Source of the DNA: Pomacea canaliculata | Taxonomy: Eukaryota > Mollusca > Gastropoda > Architaenioglossa > Ampullariidae | Length of the DNA: 64,000 nucleotides | Direction: 5' to 3' | Assembly (NCBI RefSeq): GCF_003073045.1 | Contig: NC_037593.1 | Coordinates: forward strand, 15,508,735 to 15,572,734 | Part shown: positions 1 through 12,658 of the stretch, piece by piece | Layout of the letters: every line of letters starts with the position of its first letter | Numbering within the stretch: position 1 is the first letter of the stretch | The notes under the pieces: model-generated | Databases searched by the model: none | Told to the model about the DNA's origin: nothing | The model's input: only the letters and a program-made list of their open reading frames with translations | Translations under genes and position numbers: made by a program

Positions 1-2755
1 TCCCTCCAGCAATCTCTGCTTTCTATTCCTAATCCAAGACAAATACTTAAAAACACTAAGCACAGAAATGCATTAAGGCAGGTAAAATTTAATCCAGATT
101 ATAAAAGTGATCGTTTTATTTTCATTCACAAAACTAAAAACTTGTTTTGAGTCCTATTTCAAGCTGATGAGAAATAAGTGATCTTATTTTGTCAGAGTGA
201 AAGACTGGCTACAAATTGTTGGATAATTAATCGCAAGAATGAAGGTAGATAGAACTACTCACTTCAATTACAGCAAGACTTCTTTGGCAGTGAAAATGCG
301 CTCAGAAACAGAAGCTGTTATTTTAAATAATTTTTCGTTCTTCTGCATGTGAGCTCTCGTGAAGCTTTTAGCCGCGTTTCCGTCTTCTAAGGTTCCCACT
401 GGCAACCTTTCTTTTTGTCATCAAAAGCCATATCATGTCAAAGGTTTTCTCTTAAATGTTATTAGGAATCCTATTTTCTTTTTCTGTTTGTTACAGTTCA
501 TATTAAAAAAAAATTAAATCTCAGCACGTGACAGAAAACGTTTCTTTTTTTCTCATGGAGAGAAGAAAATAATTAAGAGCAGTAAAAGAAGAGGCGATTC
601 TCGCTTTAAACTAACCGTAGAAAGCCTGTGATTGTAAAAAGAAAGAAAGAAAGAAAGAGAGAAAGTGAGAGAAAGAAAGCGAACACGAGAAAGAGAGAAA
701 AAGAGAAAGGAAGAAAAAGAGAGAAGGGAAGAAAAAAATGAGAAAGTAGGAAAGACATCTTTCCTAAAAACGATTAAGAGCGATTAAGGTTTAATTAAAT
801 GTACTTTCTTACAACACAAAAGGTGAGAACCCAGTTTTTCTCTGTTGTTAATAAATATTAAATCAGATTTTTCTTTGCAGCTCGTGTATTCAGCCTTCAG
901 TTCTATTTCGTGAGTCGTTGTTATGGAATGTTTGTATGTAACAACAGGTTCCATCCAGTCCAACGAAATTGCTCTGAGGATCACAGAAATTCTCAGTCTC
1001 CTCTTTCGTTGCAAATATGATCATTGAACTAGAAATTATTTTGGGAAAGAAAGAAAATTAAAATTAAGATGATGACTTGAAAGGTGGAAAAATGAAAAAA
1101 GAAGAAATCAAATGTTGAAGGGTTGTGTAGACATCTATTTTGTGCTTCACGACTACATGACATCTCAAATATTTATCCAAAACCAGAGAGGAGAGAGTTC
1201 ATGGATGTTTTCTCGGGAGTAAATGAGGTCTCCTCCCTTTGTCGCGAGTCACAATATATTTTCCCTCGTCAAGACCACTTCACATCTCCACCATCGTCTA
1301 TCAAATCTTTAAATACTCGCTTGAGTGGCGTCCCCTGGGTAGACAATGACTTCACTTACTTGTATGACCTTTTCATAAATGTTGGAGCATTTGACATTAC
1401 ACACAAGTACCAGTTGAAGTCAAGACAGATCCGCAGTTTCCCCTCGAACAACAAGAGTTCTAAAGTTGTAAAAGGCGATGTGGAATCTTGTCTCGTGTGG
1501 TAAAAGGTCAAACAACAGTGATTGCCTCTCTACTGTTACCTCCTTTGATTAGACTGGAGACTGAACTCCGAAATCGCTTTGTTCACCTGGCCACAAGTTT
1601 CTAACCCATCGACAAAACCCAGCGAATTTTGCGAAGAAATTTAACTCTGATAACTTGTACTTTTCTCCTCCGTTAAGTTTCCAAGCTTGATAATTAAAAG
1701 GTTTAACTTGATAACATTTCAAATATTTCTTTCCCAGCAGTAATGAGTATCTTCTTACCGTTTAACGACGGTTGCATCTCTTAGCAGCAGAAAAGTAATT
1801 ACACGCCTGAACCCGACCTTTGGTTCTCGTCACATCGTGATTAACCCCACAGACAAGAGCTCATCTAATTAAGCTGCGCATTTTTGTTTTGTTTGTTTTT
1901 TTGTTGCCGAGGGCCTGTGGTGCTAGTAAGAGCTTGGGGAAATGATCCAGTTATGTGAACGGTAAACAGGTAACTGAAGGGTGGAGGAGGTGGTAAAGCT
2001 GTTAATGCGATAAGGTGGGGAGGGTCATGACGGGAGCCTCCTTGTCGGTTTAAAGTCTGGTACATGCTCTTGTCAGTCGGTGTGTCCACAGTGCAGGCAT
2101 CTGTATGTATGTCTGTGTGTGAAATAATTTGTCTCCGATATCCTCTAACTAGACAAAGAGAGAAGCAAGCCACCATTTGCACTGGTCTGATCACCAACTC
2201 TTTTTCCAACCTCGACACAATCGGCCCTTGTTTAAATAAAGTGTTGGAAATACCGACGTAGGCTACTCAAGACTGGCAGAGGTCAAAGGACTCCAGACTA
2301 ATTTATAATCTCTATGACTTTAAGGAGGAAAATACCATCTGAACGAGACCTCCAGCGTCTCTTGGGCCTTATTTCCAAACTTGACCAACTTTCTTAAGAT
2401 GAATGTCAGGAAACTGGAAGAAAAAAAACAACTTTGTTCTACATTATCAACTCATTCTCTCTCTTGATGCAGGCAACTGAAATGAAGATTTACGTGTGAA
2501 ATATGAGCAGCGCAACCATCACCATTCTTCTCGGTGGATGGGTGGGAATATGAAGGGACTTTGATAGCCACTCACTGGGTACAAAGTTTCGCATTGTGTG
2601 AAGACAACTTCAAGAGCCGACGTCCCACTATAAGAAGCCATGACTTGCTCTACAGCTGTCCTGCTTCCTCCTAAGAAATATCAGTAAGAAGGCGCGAGGG
2701 ACAGAGTCTTGCAGCCATCTGGACAAGTTGTTGACAAGATACTGGACCTGTAGAC
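1..2755. other. Stretch without a convincing gene
   Basis: AT-rich non-coding sequence upstream of the first EndoU copy. It holds a GAAA/GAGA-rich purine tract (about 635-750). An open frame at 1123-1503 (126 codons, + strand) has no domain I recognise, no signal peptide and no good splice sites, and looks like chance. I see no RNA gene or mobile element with ends here. Confidence 0.5.
635..750. repeat. GAAA-type purine microsatellite
   Basis: Imperfect (GAAA)n passing into GAGA/GGAA runs on the + strand. Low-complexity purine tract with no coding potential. Confidence 0.85.
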
Positions 2756-5533
2756 ATGGACACAGCTGTAGACTTCTCGCCTTCTGGGGGATCGTCCTGG
2801 CGGTCTCCTCCTTCACCGCAGGTGTAGTATGTAGGTGGTAATACAAAACACGTGATGTTTTTATTTCTTCTTTTTCAATCTTTTTCTCCTATTCAAGTAT
2901 TATTACGATATTAATTATGTTATTCATTATTCACAATTATGAACAACACAAGTTCAGCTTGTCTCCAATTTGTGTGTGTGTGTAAAATGTATCACTATTT
3001 ATTCCAAACATAGAAGTTGAGCGCTGGTGCTATTCTGCAGTTACACAATGTAAACCATAATTTCACACACTCCAACTATGATCTTTGACCTCGCAGCTCA
3101 GAGCTGTGTGGGGCGATGTGGAGCCGGGGTGGACTCGTCCCAGCCATGCCAGTGTAACACCGCTTGCCTGAGCTACAGTGACTGTTGCCTTGACTACATG
3201 GCTACATGTGGTAAGAACAACTGTTAACATAAAAGTAACGGTTACTAACAGTTTTCTTCCAACATAATGTTAACAAAAAGCTACAAAAATTAGCCTTCAA
3301 ACTATTAGTAACACATTTAGCTCACGGAGCTAACAAGACAGTGAACGAAAGAAAACGACAAAAGATTAACGATAATAGCAGAAGGAAAAAAACCCCATAA
3401 AGACCGCAAACACATAACAATATATAGCTTTTGGCACAAAACAACATATAAGAGAAAGTACACAAATACAGCCAGACCGAGGTATATTATTGGCAGAAGG
3501 CAAACAAACAAACCATGCACGTTTCAAGCTCGTTTGGATCTTCCACAAATGTGACTGTCAGTTTGCAATTACTCCATCTCTACGTCCTGTAAAGAACTTA
3601 CCCATAAAAACTAGTAAGCCACGGACAAATCCACACAGTACAGTATGAGAAAATATCACAGACAGGAAACGAGAATATTTTGCACCAGTTTGAACCATTT
3701 TATAAGCAGCACTAATACAGGAAACATAATCACAGGCTATTCCAACCAGAACTGAACCTAATCAACTTTGAAAAAAAAATACCGGTCATTTCTTAATTTC
3801 TTTACTCGCCTGCTTTGTTCGATTAAAAAAAAAATTGCCTGACATTTATGTTCAGCTTGCCCAGGAATTCAAAGCAAAAATCTCATCACAGATTTTCAGA
3901 CAGCGTGCTGGAAGTGTAAACTGTGAGCGAACAATGTCTGTGGAGAGTAGATTATGAATAAATAAAGGAACAACATCCGCGAACTTTTTTTCTCTACGAA
4001 CAGGAAGTGCACTCTCCAGACTGACACTAAGAAACAAAGATCAGCAGCGGAAGTAAACAGCAACTCGATTATCTCTCCTTAGGTAGTGTCCGTCTATGGT
4101 TGTGCATGAATAAATAATGCCGGAAACAGACAAAAAAAGCATGGTGGCTGAAGACAGATAACATGGCATGCAATCTGTCGGAAATCACAACAGCAAGCTG
4201 CATTTTCTTTTTTTCATTTTTATTCTTTGCATCCGGATACACCTACTTCTGGGATAGGAGAGAGAAAGAGAGAGCTGGGGGAGGGAGAGATGAGAGATAA
4301 AGAGATAGAAAGAAAGAGGGGAGAGAGCGATACAAGACAAATGTATAGACATACATACCTTTTCACACAAACTAAAGCCGATATAAAGATTTAGCCATCG
4401 ATGGAAAAAAGATGCCTTTATATACATTTCTGAAGATGAATACTCTAGTTTGCTGATTAACAAAATACAAACTTTTATATGATTGCATGAAATAAGCATG
4501 AACCTCTATATAAATAATCCTTCCCTCTCTCTGTGAATCTTGTTCATTCCGCAAACTGACCATTATTGATAAAATAAAACTACGTTGATTTTAAAATTTG
4601 TAAAACACTGGTAGTTATCTTTCAATAATATCTATGTTACGACTGTTAAGATGCTTGTTATGTAAAAGTAGTGTTCACTGCATCGGTAGTAATTACTCAC
4701 TACTCAGTTCTTGTTGCCACTGCTGTATCTCAAAACTAATTTTTCAGTTACTGGGCAGACGTGTAGTGTGTTCAATGACATGACCGAGTACCTGTGGACC
4801 AACGACAATCATCGTTTGACGACATCTCAGTTCACTGCCAACTGGCAGACGCAGGTAGCCAGCAGCAGCACGACTGACCAATCGACAAGCAAGTAAGAAA
4901 AACCTTTTTGGTTTTCTTAAAGACAGCAGATTTTTCAGAGGCTACTTTGAGTTCTGCTCCATGCCTTTATTTATTTAACATATATTTTTTTACTACAATA
5001 CTTATTAGTTGAGTTCTTCTATTTTCTTAACTGTGTATTTTTTCATTTTGTTTTAAATGACTGTCTTTTGCCTTTTGCTCTAATTTCCTTTCGATTTCAA
5101 GTATAGTGGATATGCTACTTTTCATGTTCCCTACATTTAAGAATTTGGAAGAATTATTACAGCAGATTTAAAACACACTTACATGTTCATTGTTTATCAT
5201 CTGTTGTGAAACAAACGAAATAATTTTGGTTTAGTCTCTATAAAACAGTTGTCTCCCATCAGGGACAGTTTGAATTTCTTTAGTCAAGCGGACACAAAGA
5301 CTGAGATTCATGAACCAGGTGGTCAGAAACTAGTTTTTGGCCAACGAGCTTATTTTAGTTCAAGCAATTTCCTCTTACTGCTTTCCCTGGCAGACATTCT
5401 AGTTCCTGACAATATTCTGGAATATTCTGCTTAGCGAACTATGCAGACTTATCTCTTCAGCTTACTATCGACTTTGATCATCTGTTTCTTTAGCAGGAAC
5501 CAGACTTTCAACCAACGCAGCACCATTTTAGGA

Positions 5534-5574
<41 letters not shown>

Positions 5575-7422
5575 CCATGCACTTTGAACCAGAATTCCTC
5601 TAGTGATCTTGTCTAGCCACAATGATGGTTTATTCCACCCTCCACTTTGTATTGTGGATAAACTACCTGAGTGTCATTTCAGTCTCCTTAGAACTCCAAG
5701 GCTTAATTATAACGGTATTGGAAGAATAAAACACTTTCAGTCTTTTGATCTTTCAGAGAACACCTCTCACGAGAAGCCAAGTCGCTAAAAATAGAAGTGA
5801 CCCCTTAAATAGGGACTTCACAGGGGCTAAGCTTGGACATAAATACCCCGGTATTATCTTTAAGAGAGTCCAATGAATGTTTACATTTCTGACATTCTTT
5901 TGCTGCTTTTGTGACTGAGAGTAGAAGATGAATACAACTTTCTCGTTTTATTGATTATTTGCTTTAGAATAAAAATTCTTAAACATCCTACTCTTGCAAA
6001 AAAAAAAAAAAAAAAAAAAGGCTGCAAACACAAAGAGTATACCTTTGTTTTAACAGTCATTAAAAATATTATTTGCTGCCAAAGGAATTACTAAAGGAAA
6101 TAATGTACGGACTAAGATATCAATAAAAGGATAAAACACATAAAAATATTAGATATATTTTAATATTTTACTTATTTCAATATATTTATTATTGGATGTC
6201 GTCTCTACTTAAAGCTCACACGGGTGTGTTAGGGACAGGACTGATGCTACTAGTATGTAACAGGTTTTTCACGTACGTGGACGAGACCACGCTGAATTCT
6301 CGCGCCATCTACACGGCCTTCGTGGCCATCTTGGACAACTTCTACGCTCTGACAGGGACGAGTGACTCCATCACAACTGCTGAACAGGCGGAAATGGACA
6401 AACTGTACAGCCTCCTGACACCCACTGCCCTCTTCAACAAACTCTACTCCTATCTCAAATGTCGAGGTTCGTGGATAACATCTACAAAAAAAAATACTTG
6501 GTTCTGGCAATGTAGCATTTTGGTTTCAAAGTAGATGCAGCTTAGTTTATATTGTTTCCAATCACTTAGCATCATGAGTCCTTTCTGCATGTAAAATGTG
6601 TGAAGGTATCCGTTTGATCATCTGGTCACGTGTTATTTGTCGACCTATTGCAGGTAAAATAAGCAGCGTCACTGACTTCAAGACTAAGTTCTACTTACTC
6701 TGGTTTAACCTGTATCCGAGGTCCAGTTCCAAGCCGAACGTTCTGGACAGCTGTGGCTTCGAGCACGTGATTGGTAGGTGAGCTCAGTTCGTCCACCTCA
6801 GTTGGCGGCTTCCACAACTGGATCCAGTTTTACAGAGAGGAGAAAGCAGGACGGCTAAACTACTACGGATACGTTAGAAGGGTTCTGGTAAGGCAATTTT
6901 TTAACTCACTTTATAGATAAAACAACCAACCAACCCACCCAGTCTCTTTTTAGTCTCTTCATCCCTCCGTCCCTCTACACCCAACAACCTGTTCACAGCC
7001 TGTCCGCCTCTGTCATGATTCGACACGTCACTTGTTTGTCTGTATGTCCGTTTGCTTGCTCCATCCTTTAGTTGTTTTTCTATAACACTGCCATAGCGAA
7101 GCTTTTGTCCGTTCACTTACCACTCATCCCTCCACTGCTTCACTCATCTCTCCTGCTTTCTTCCTTTCGTGTTAGCCTTATGTGGCGGGCGCCAAGTTCT
7201 CCTGGAAGCCTCTCGTCGACTTCGGAAGCTGCGAAGAGCCTGGGCTCTTTCTTCATCGGCACCAGCCCGCAGTTCGACCTGGCGCTGTACACCCTGTGTG
7301 CGTTTGAGTACACCGACGCCATCTGCAACATAAAGCTCGGGGGCACGAGCTACGCCATTCAGACGTGGGACATCGCGCATGTGTCGGGCCTGCAGATTGG
7401 ATCAGCTTATCCTTCCATCTAA
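2756..7422 (+). CDS. EndoU-family endoribonuclease with somatomedin B domain, copy 1 (frame breaks)
   Basis: Six exons seen: 2756-2821 (signal), 3097-3210 (somatomedin B), 4748-4892, 6264-6466, 6654-6887, 7176-7422. The second exon encodes a classic SMB domain with eight cysteines (CVGRCGAG..CQCNTAC..DCCLDYMATC). The rest is the EndoU (XendoU) domain, a Mn-dependent U-specific RNA endonuclease, usually secreted. Visible signatures: TEYLWTNDNHRL, FEHV, the catalytic-type HNW (GGFHNWIQFY), KFSW, and the C-terminal GTSPQFDLALYTLC..TYAIQTWDI pattern. Exon phases match (1-1, 1-2, 2-1). Oddities: the ATG at 2756 is one base out of frame with the hydrophobic leader. An extra T after the FEHV codons (about 6774) shifts frame before the second catalytic Glu. 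The last exon changes frame between KFSW and the SFFIGTSP run. It is either a recent pseudogene or a gene hit by sequence indels. A tandem copy lies 3 kb downstream. Confidence 0.8.
5535..5572. repeat. Poly-A run
   Basis: About 38 consecutive A in an intron of the first EndoU copy, followed by CCCC. A second A run lies at 5998-6019. It could be the tail of a decayed retroposed element, but no body is recognisable upstream. Confidence 0.8.
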
Positions 7423-10418
7423 CTTGCATGTCTTGTTCATGAGTTGATTGTCTTTAAGCAAAGCTATGGACTTTCTGTACAACACGGATGAGTTGATAAA
7501 GCAGGATCATTGCTAATCAATTTATTAGAAATATTGCTGATGCCACCAAATCGACATAGCTTTTCAATGAGCTGTTAGCTCAGTTATTCAAGCTAAAACA
7601 TTTATTTCTATATTTTTGGTTTCTGAATTATCTTCTAATTCTCTTTTTTTTACATAACCGCTCTTTTTTTTGTGGTAGGCTTCAGCTCTATTTTTTTCAA
7701 ATTAATAGGCTTAGGAACAAAGAAACTGTTTAAATTTTAAAAATGTAAATCCCACTATTCCCAAAACAATTATGATAAGACAGCAATAAAGAAAATTATA
7801 ATATAATCTGAACATTTATCTGAAAGTCTAAATGTTATCATTTAATTATAATATTTTAAATTTAACACTTTTGCTCTGGTTTTCACCCGCATGATCAACA
7901 ACGGGAGCTAATCCTTCCCTCCAATCACCGAGCGGTGATTATCTCCCTTTAAACTCAGATCGCAATAAAAATCCAGATGGCGAAGAAAGAAAAAGCGGCA
8001 CAGCACGACAACATATAAATATACAGTGAATAGGGCGGACGAATACAGTTTTAATGTCAGCACTGGCGGTGAATAAATATTGCTCGAACAACCAAAGTTT
8101 TGACGCACGTCTGTCCTACAGCAGTTCAGAAATGTCTTCTTATTAGCCTATCTGTTCACAGAAAACTGTGTGAAATAGCTGTTTTAATTTGTATTATTTC
8201 TTTAGACCTTTCTCTGCTTTAATCTCTATAATAATCTCACAGCTTGCGCTTAAGATATTTCATCTGGTGAATTAAAAAAAGGAAAATAAAAGAATTAAAA
8301 TCGAAATAACTCACAGATTATGAGATTTTAAAACAGTATTGTAACAAAAAAGAATGTGAAGCATGCAACTATCATCCGACAGGGAAAAGGTTATTTCACG
8401 ATTTCATGTAAACCAATATGGAATATGAACAGATTTGCAAATGTAGCTTCAGTTTTAAAAATTACAAAAAAAGTTCAAAGAGCAAACAACACACACAAAC
8501 ACACACACAACAGAAAGTATCTATATATCGCAGTTGCTGACATCTTCGAAAGCCCACCTAGTTGGCTTGCTGCATCTGTGATGCTGATGATGACCCGTGA
8601 CAGCCACGTAAACACCGTAAACTTTGCCATTAACACTTACATGAAACAGCGACTTAGACACGAACACACCCGTGAGGCGGCAAGCCTACTGACGCAGGTG
8701 AGGACGGCGAAGCTCAAAGGCTGTAAACACTGTGTCAACAGGTGAGTTTTATTGTGATGATGCGGGCAATGCAGGACTCGATCATGGTGTGTGGGACAGC
8801 ACAACGAGGTGATGCAGTTATAAGTCGAGGGTAAGTCCTAACCCCCGAGACACAAATTTGGAACGCAAGAAAGCTTGATTTCGTAGTTGCAATGCGATTG
8901 TATAATAGGTATTTACCCGCAGACATCTTTATCGCCGCTTTATCCCTTCGGAAAGGTGTTTGTTCTTGAGATTTTCCTGTTACCTTAGGGCAACGACATA
9001 CATTGGATTCATGACTACGGCCACAGATTGTTAACTATAGCCTGCCTACCTTGTATAATGTTATGCAAATGCGTTTGTGTATGAATGTGTATGCTTGTCC
9101 TACAAGTGAATATTTACAGGACTTTGTGTTTATAAAGCCAGTAGCAGGCAAACAAGTAGGCAAACACGTGAACACTAATACCAGAGAGAAAACGTGGAAG
9201 GAGAGGGACAAAATTACAACGATAATGACAATTTTTATTTACAAGGATGGTAGGAGTAGATTATACCATTCAACAAATGCCACAAACCTTAAATGGAGAG
9301 TGTGCTAAAATGCTAGACTACTACAATGACTAAAGATGTGACATTAAAAAGGGAATGGAATGACTACAATGTGGACAAAAATAATTTTTTGCACATATTT
9401 ACAAAGTGTTCCTAAGTAATGCCCTGGCTACTAAAGAGATTTACGACAATCATTGTTCAAAGTATACAGTTCCTGTTGGTGGATGAGAGGCCGCAGCCAA
9501 TGTTCAGAGTTTTGCTACAAATATTTCAGTAATTCTCATCTGAAGCAGCTTAGAGCGTTTAGAAATATATATAGATATATAATTTTGTCTGTTACTTGGC
9601 ATAAAGAAAGTGCTGTGACGTGAACTGGCTTAATGTTCAGATGCGCTGCGTGTAGGCTCAATATTTGAGCAGCACGTGATATTTACTTGCTACGTCTTGA
9701 GCACACAACGACCCCGGTCAAAGTTCACATGACTGCTGAGAGCTGTGCAGACGAGCCGATACGTTGGGGAAACACCGCACCTCGCCAGATTGTAGCTTAG
9801 TGTGTGTGAGAGAGAAAGAAAAAGAATGAAACATCTGATAACGATTTGGTATTGATGTAGGGCAGCAGACTCAGAAAATGAGGGAGTGGGTGTGAGTGAT
9901 TGTAAATCTGAATGCCTACGTATCCCAGCAGTCTCGTTACACCAAGCTTATATATATCTAGAATTAAAAGGTGTTGGAAGTAGGACATTGTACAATCTAT
10001 ACTCAAGATAAGGCACAGAGATTGATAGCCTGTCCACAACATGGTCGGGTAAAACAGCGACAGACGGTTTACCTGCTCGGAGTCGAGCTTCACGTGTTTC
10101 TTACTCCTGAACACGACCACCTTTAGTTTAAAAACAAACACACAAACAAACCAAAACACATCAAACAAAATGTGATAATTTTTCTGCGGAAGGAAAGTCA
10201 ACATGGTAGTGAAGAGGAGAAAGGAATTCGATGGCTGGGAGTGCGTGCAGAGTCTCGCATCGTGTGAGGAGTGCGTTTCCCAGGGCGACGACTATAAATA
10301 TCCATGACCGAGAGTACAGGCTGCCTAACCTCGTTACAGGAGAGGAATGTGAGAAAGGAAGGAACAGCTGAATCCTGCAGACACTCGGGTGTAAGGGTGA
10401 GGTAGAGGAATAGCAGAC
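7423..10418. other. Intergenic stretch between the EndoU copies
   Basis: AT-rich, with no recognisable conserved gene. One exon-like block is listed separately at 8534-8741. A short GA run (9801-9830) is the only simple repeat of note. Sequence just before the second copy (about 10260-10418) is GC-richer and probably holds its promoter and 5' UTR. Confidence 0.4.
8534..8741 (+). other. Possible orphan exon, no known domain
   Basis: A 208-nt open block bounded by a plausible acceptor (TATATATCGCAG) and a near-consensus donor (AACAG then GTGAGT). It translates to about 69 residues (ADIFESPPSWL... ending KLKGCKHCVNR). I do not recognise it, and no partner exons are evident on either side. It may be an exon of a lineage-specific transcript or chance. 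Confidence 0.2.
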
Positions 10419-12423
10419 ATGGATATTTGCTGGAGATTTGTAACCTTCTGCGGTATCGTGCTGGTGGCCTACTTCTTCAGTGCAGGTGGAGTATATCAAA
10501 ACAGGATGTGATAGTGTGTGTGTGCTCTTGCGTGTGTGTGTGTGTATATATGTGTGTATGTGTGCGTGTGTGTGTCCTTTATCTACTTATCATGCCATCC
10601 TCACCTCTTTTTTTCTTTTTGTCCCTCTCTTCCCTTCCTTAATGTTGATGTCTTACTTTCTTTCTCTCTTTCTGTGAGCGTACAGGATAATCAGGCATAT
10701 ATGTTTTTCTATCTCTTTTTCTCACATAGAATATAAAGATGAAAAATATATCGATTAATAAAAATTAAATAATTGAGATTTATATGGTGTTGAAAGCTGT
10801 TATTTTGCTTATATTTTTTTCTTGATATGTGAGCAAGCCTTTTTGCAGCATGAACAGTGTCCGTAGTTGTCACAGACTCTCTCATCGCAAGCCATTACAA
10901 ACACTGATAAACATTAAAAAATAATGTTGCAGGCAATGGTAGGTCGTGTAAAGAATTTACCAGATGTAACTGAGTATTTCTGGGCAAACGACGACCATCG
11001 TCTGACGTCATCTCAGTACAACATTAGTTGGCAGTCCAAAGTATCCAGCAGGAGTACAACTGACCAATCGGTAGACAGGTATGCTAGTTTCGAAAATTGT
11101 TCACAGGTAAATGCATTTTTAAGCCTTAATCACAACACAAGAGCTTTTTCTAACGTTTCCCATGATTTCAGTTCTCTTGTCACACCTTGACAATGCTGTG
11201 CAGGTTCTTCACTTACGTGGACGAGGCTTTGTTAAACTCTCGCCCCATATACACCGCCTTTCTGGCTCTCTTAAACAACTTCAACCCGCTCAAGGGAAGA
11301 CTGACTCCATCACGGATGCTGAGCAGCAGGAGATAGACACACTGTACAGTCTCTTGACATCCACTGTCATCTTCAAGGAACTCTACTCGTATCTCAAGTG
11401 TCGAGGTTGGAGGTCCTTCTGTGACTGCAGATGCAGGTTTTTTTTCCAAATAGCCACATTATATCTTGTTTTCTTGTTTAACAACAATATTAATGTTGTT
11501 GATGATAATAATAATAATAATAACAACAACAACAAATGATATGCCCTGTATTTTTTCCACATAAGTAAAAATAGAAAAAGATAGAAAATATTTTCATGTT
11601 TCTGTTCATTTAATTATCTTCATAACCACCATTAGTAGTTCATTCCCCAACTTACTCTTTTGATTTTTTTGGACAAGTGCAGTCTTGCGTTTGATTACTG
11701 GTCACGTGTCTTTTGTTGACAACCTGCAGGTCACGTAAGCAGCGTTGAGGATTTCGAGAATAAATTCTACTCACTCTGGTTTAACTTGTATCCGAGATCC
11801 AAGTCTAAGCCGAACATTCTGGACAGCTGCGGATTTGAACACGTGATGGTAGGTGAGCTCAGTTCATCCTCATCCATTTCTGGTTTGCACAACTGGATCC
11901 AGTTTTACAGGGAGGAAGCAGCTGGGCGGCTAAACTACTACGGATATGTTAGAAGAGTCCAGGTAGGGTTGTACTATCTATCTCTCTGTCTTTCTATCTA
12001 TCCTAACCGAGCTATCAAAACATCCAAACAGTATCTGACTGCGATTCATTCTTACGGACTATTCTGCGTATTTTCCACTGATAAACATGCTCTCCTCCCA
12101 CCTTTTATTCATGCCTCCAACCTCATCCATATTTTAATACTGTATAATTATTTCGTCCGTGATTGTGTGCCAGCCTTTTTTGGTGAGCACCAAGTTTTAC
12201 CTGGAATCCTGCCTCGACGAGGTCTAAAGCTGTGAAGAACTTGGGTTCTTTCTTCATCGCCACCAGCCCGCAGTTCGACCTGGCGCTGTACACCCTGTGT
12301 GCATTTGAGTTCACCGATGCCATCTGCAAGGTGAGGCTAGGGGGACAGACCTACGCCATTCAGACGTGGGACATCGCGCATGTGTCGGGCCTGCAGATTG
12401 GATCAGCTTATCCTTCAATCTGA
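10419..12423 (+). CDS. EndoU-family endoribonuclease, copy 2, no somatomedin B exon (frame breaks)
   Basis: Exons: 10419-10485 (signal peptide MDICWRFVTFCGIVLVAYFF), 10933-11078, 11204-11405, 11730-11962, 12174-12423. The fourth exon is fully open and carries the EndoU core: CGFEHVMVGE (Glu-His...Glu) and LHNWIQFYREE (second His). The last exon ends FFIATSPQFDLALYTLC..YAIQTWDIAHVSG, near-identical to copy 1. Likely a secreted RNA-cleaving enzyme. The SMB exon of copy 1 is absent between the signal exon and the first EndoU exon. Frame problems against copy 1: one extra base near the start of exon 2 (avoided if the acceptor at 10941-10942 is used), one base fewer around 11304 (CTCAAGGGAAG), and an extra base in the last exon next to KF-TW. 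As read, no single frame spans the protein, so treat it as a possible pseudogene or a sequence with indel errors. Confidence 0.78.
10507..10577. repeat. (TG)n microsatellite
   Basis: Interrupted TG repeat with TATA inserts just inside intron 1 of the second EndoU copy. Confidence 0.9.
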
Positions 12424-12574
12424 TTGGATCAACGTATCTCTGAATCACGTTAACTTTCAATTCGATTGTTAGAGACTTGTCTTGAAAACAGTAGGGATTG
12501 GTTAAACAGATTTATTCATTTTTAATGAGGATGTTTTTAGTATCACAACAACTTATATATGTAGTTATTTTAAT

Positions 12575-12658
<84 letters not shown>

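Noticed and set aside
1123-1503. 126-codon frame, + strand
   Set aside because: No domain, no leader, no splice context; consistent with chance.
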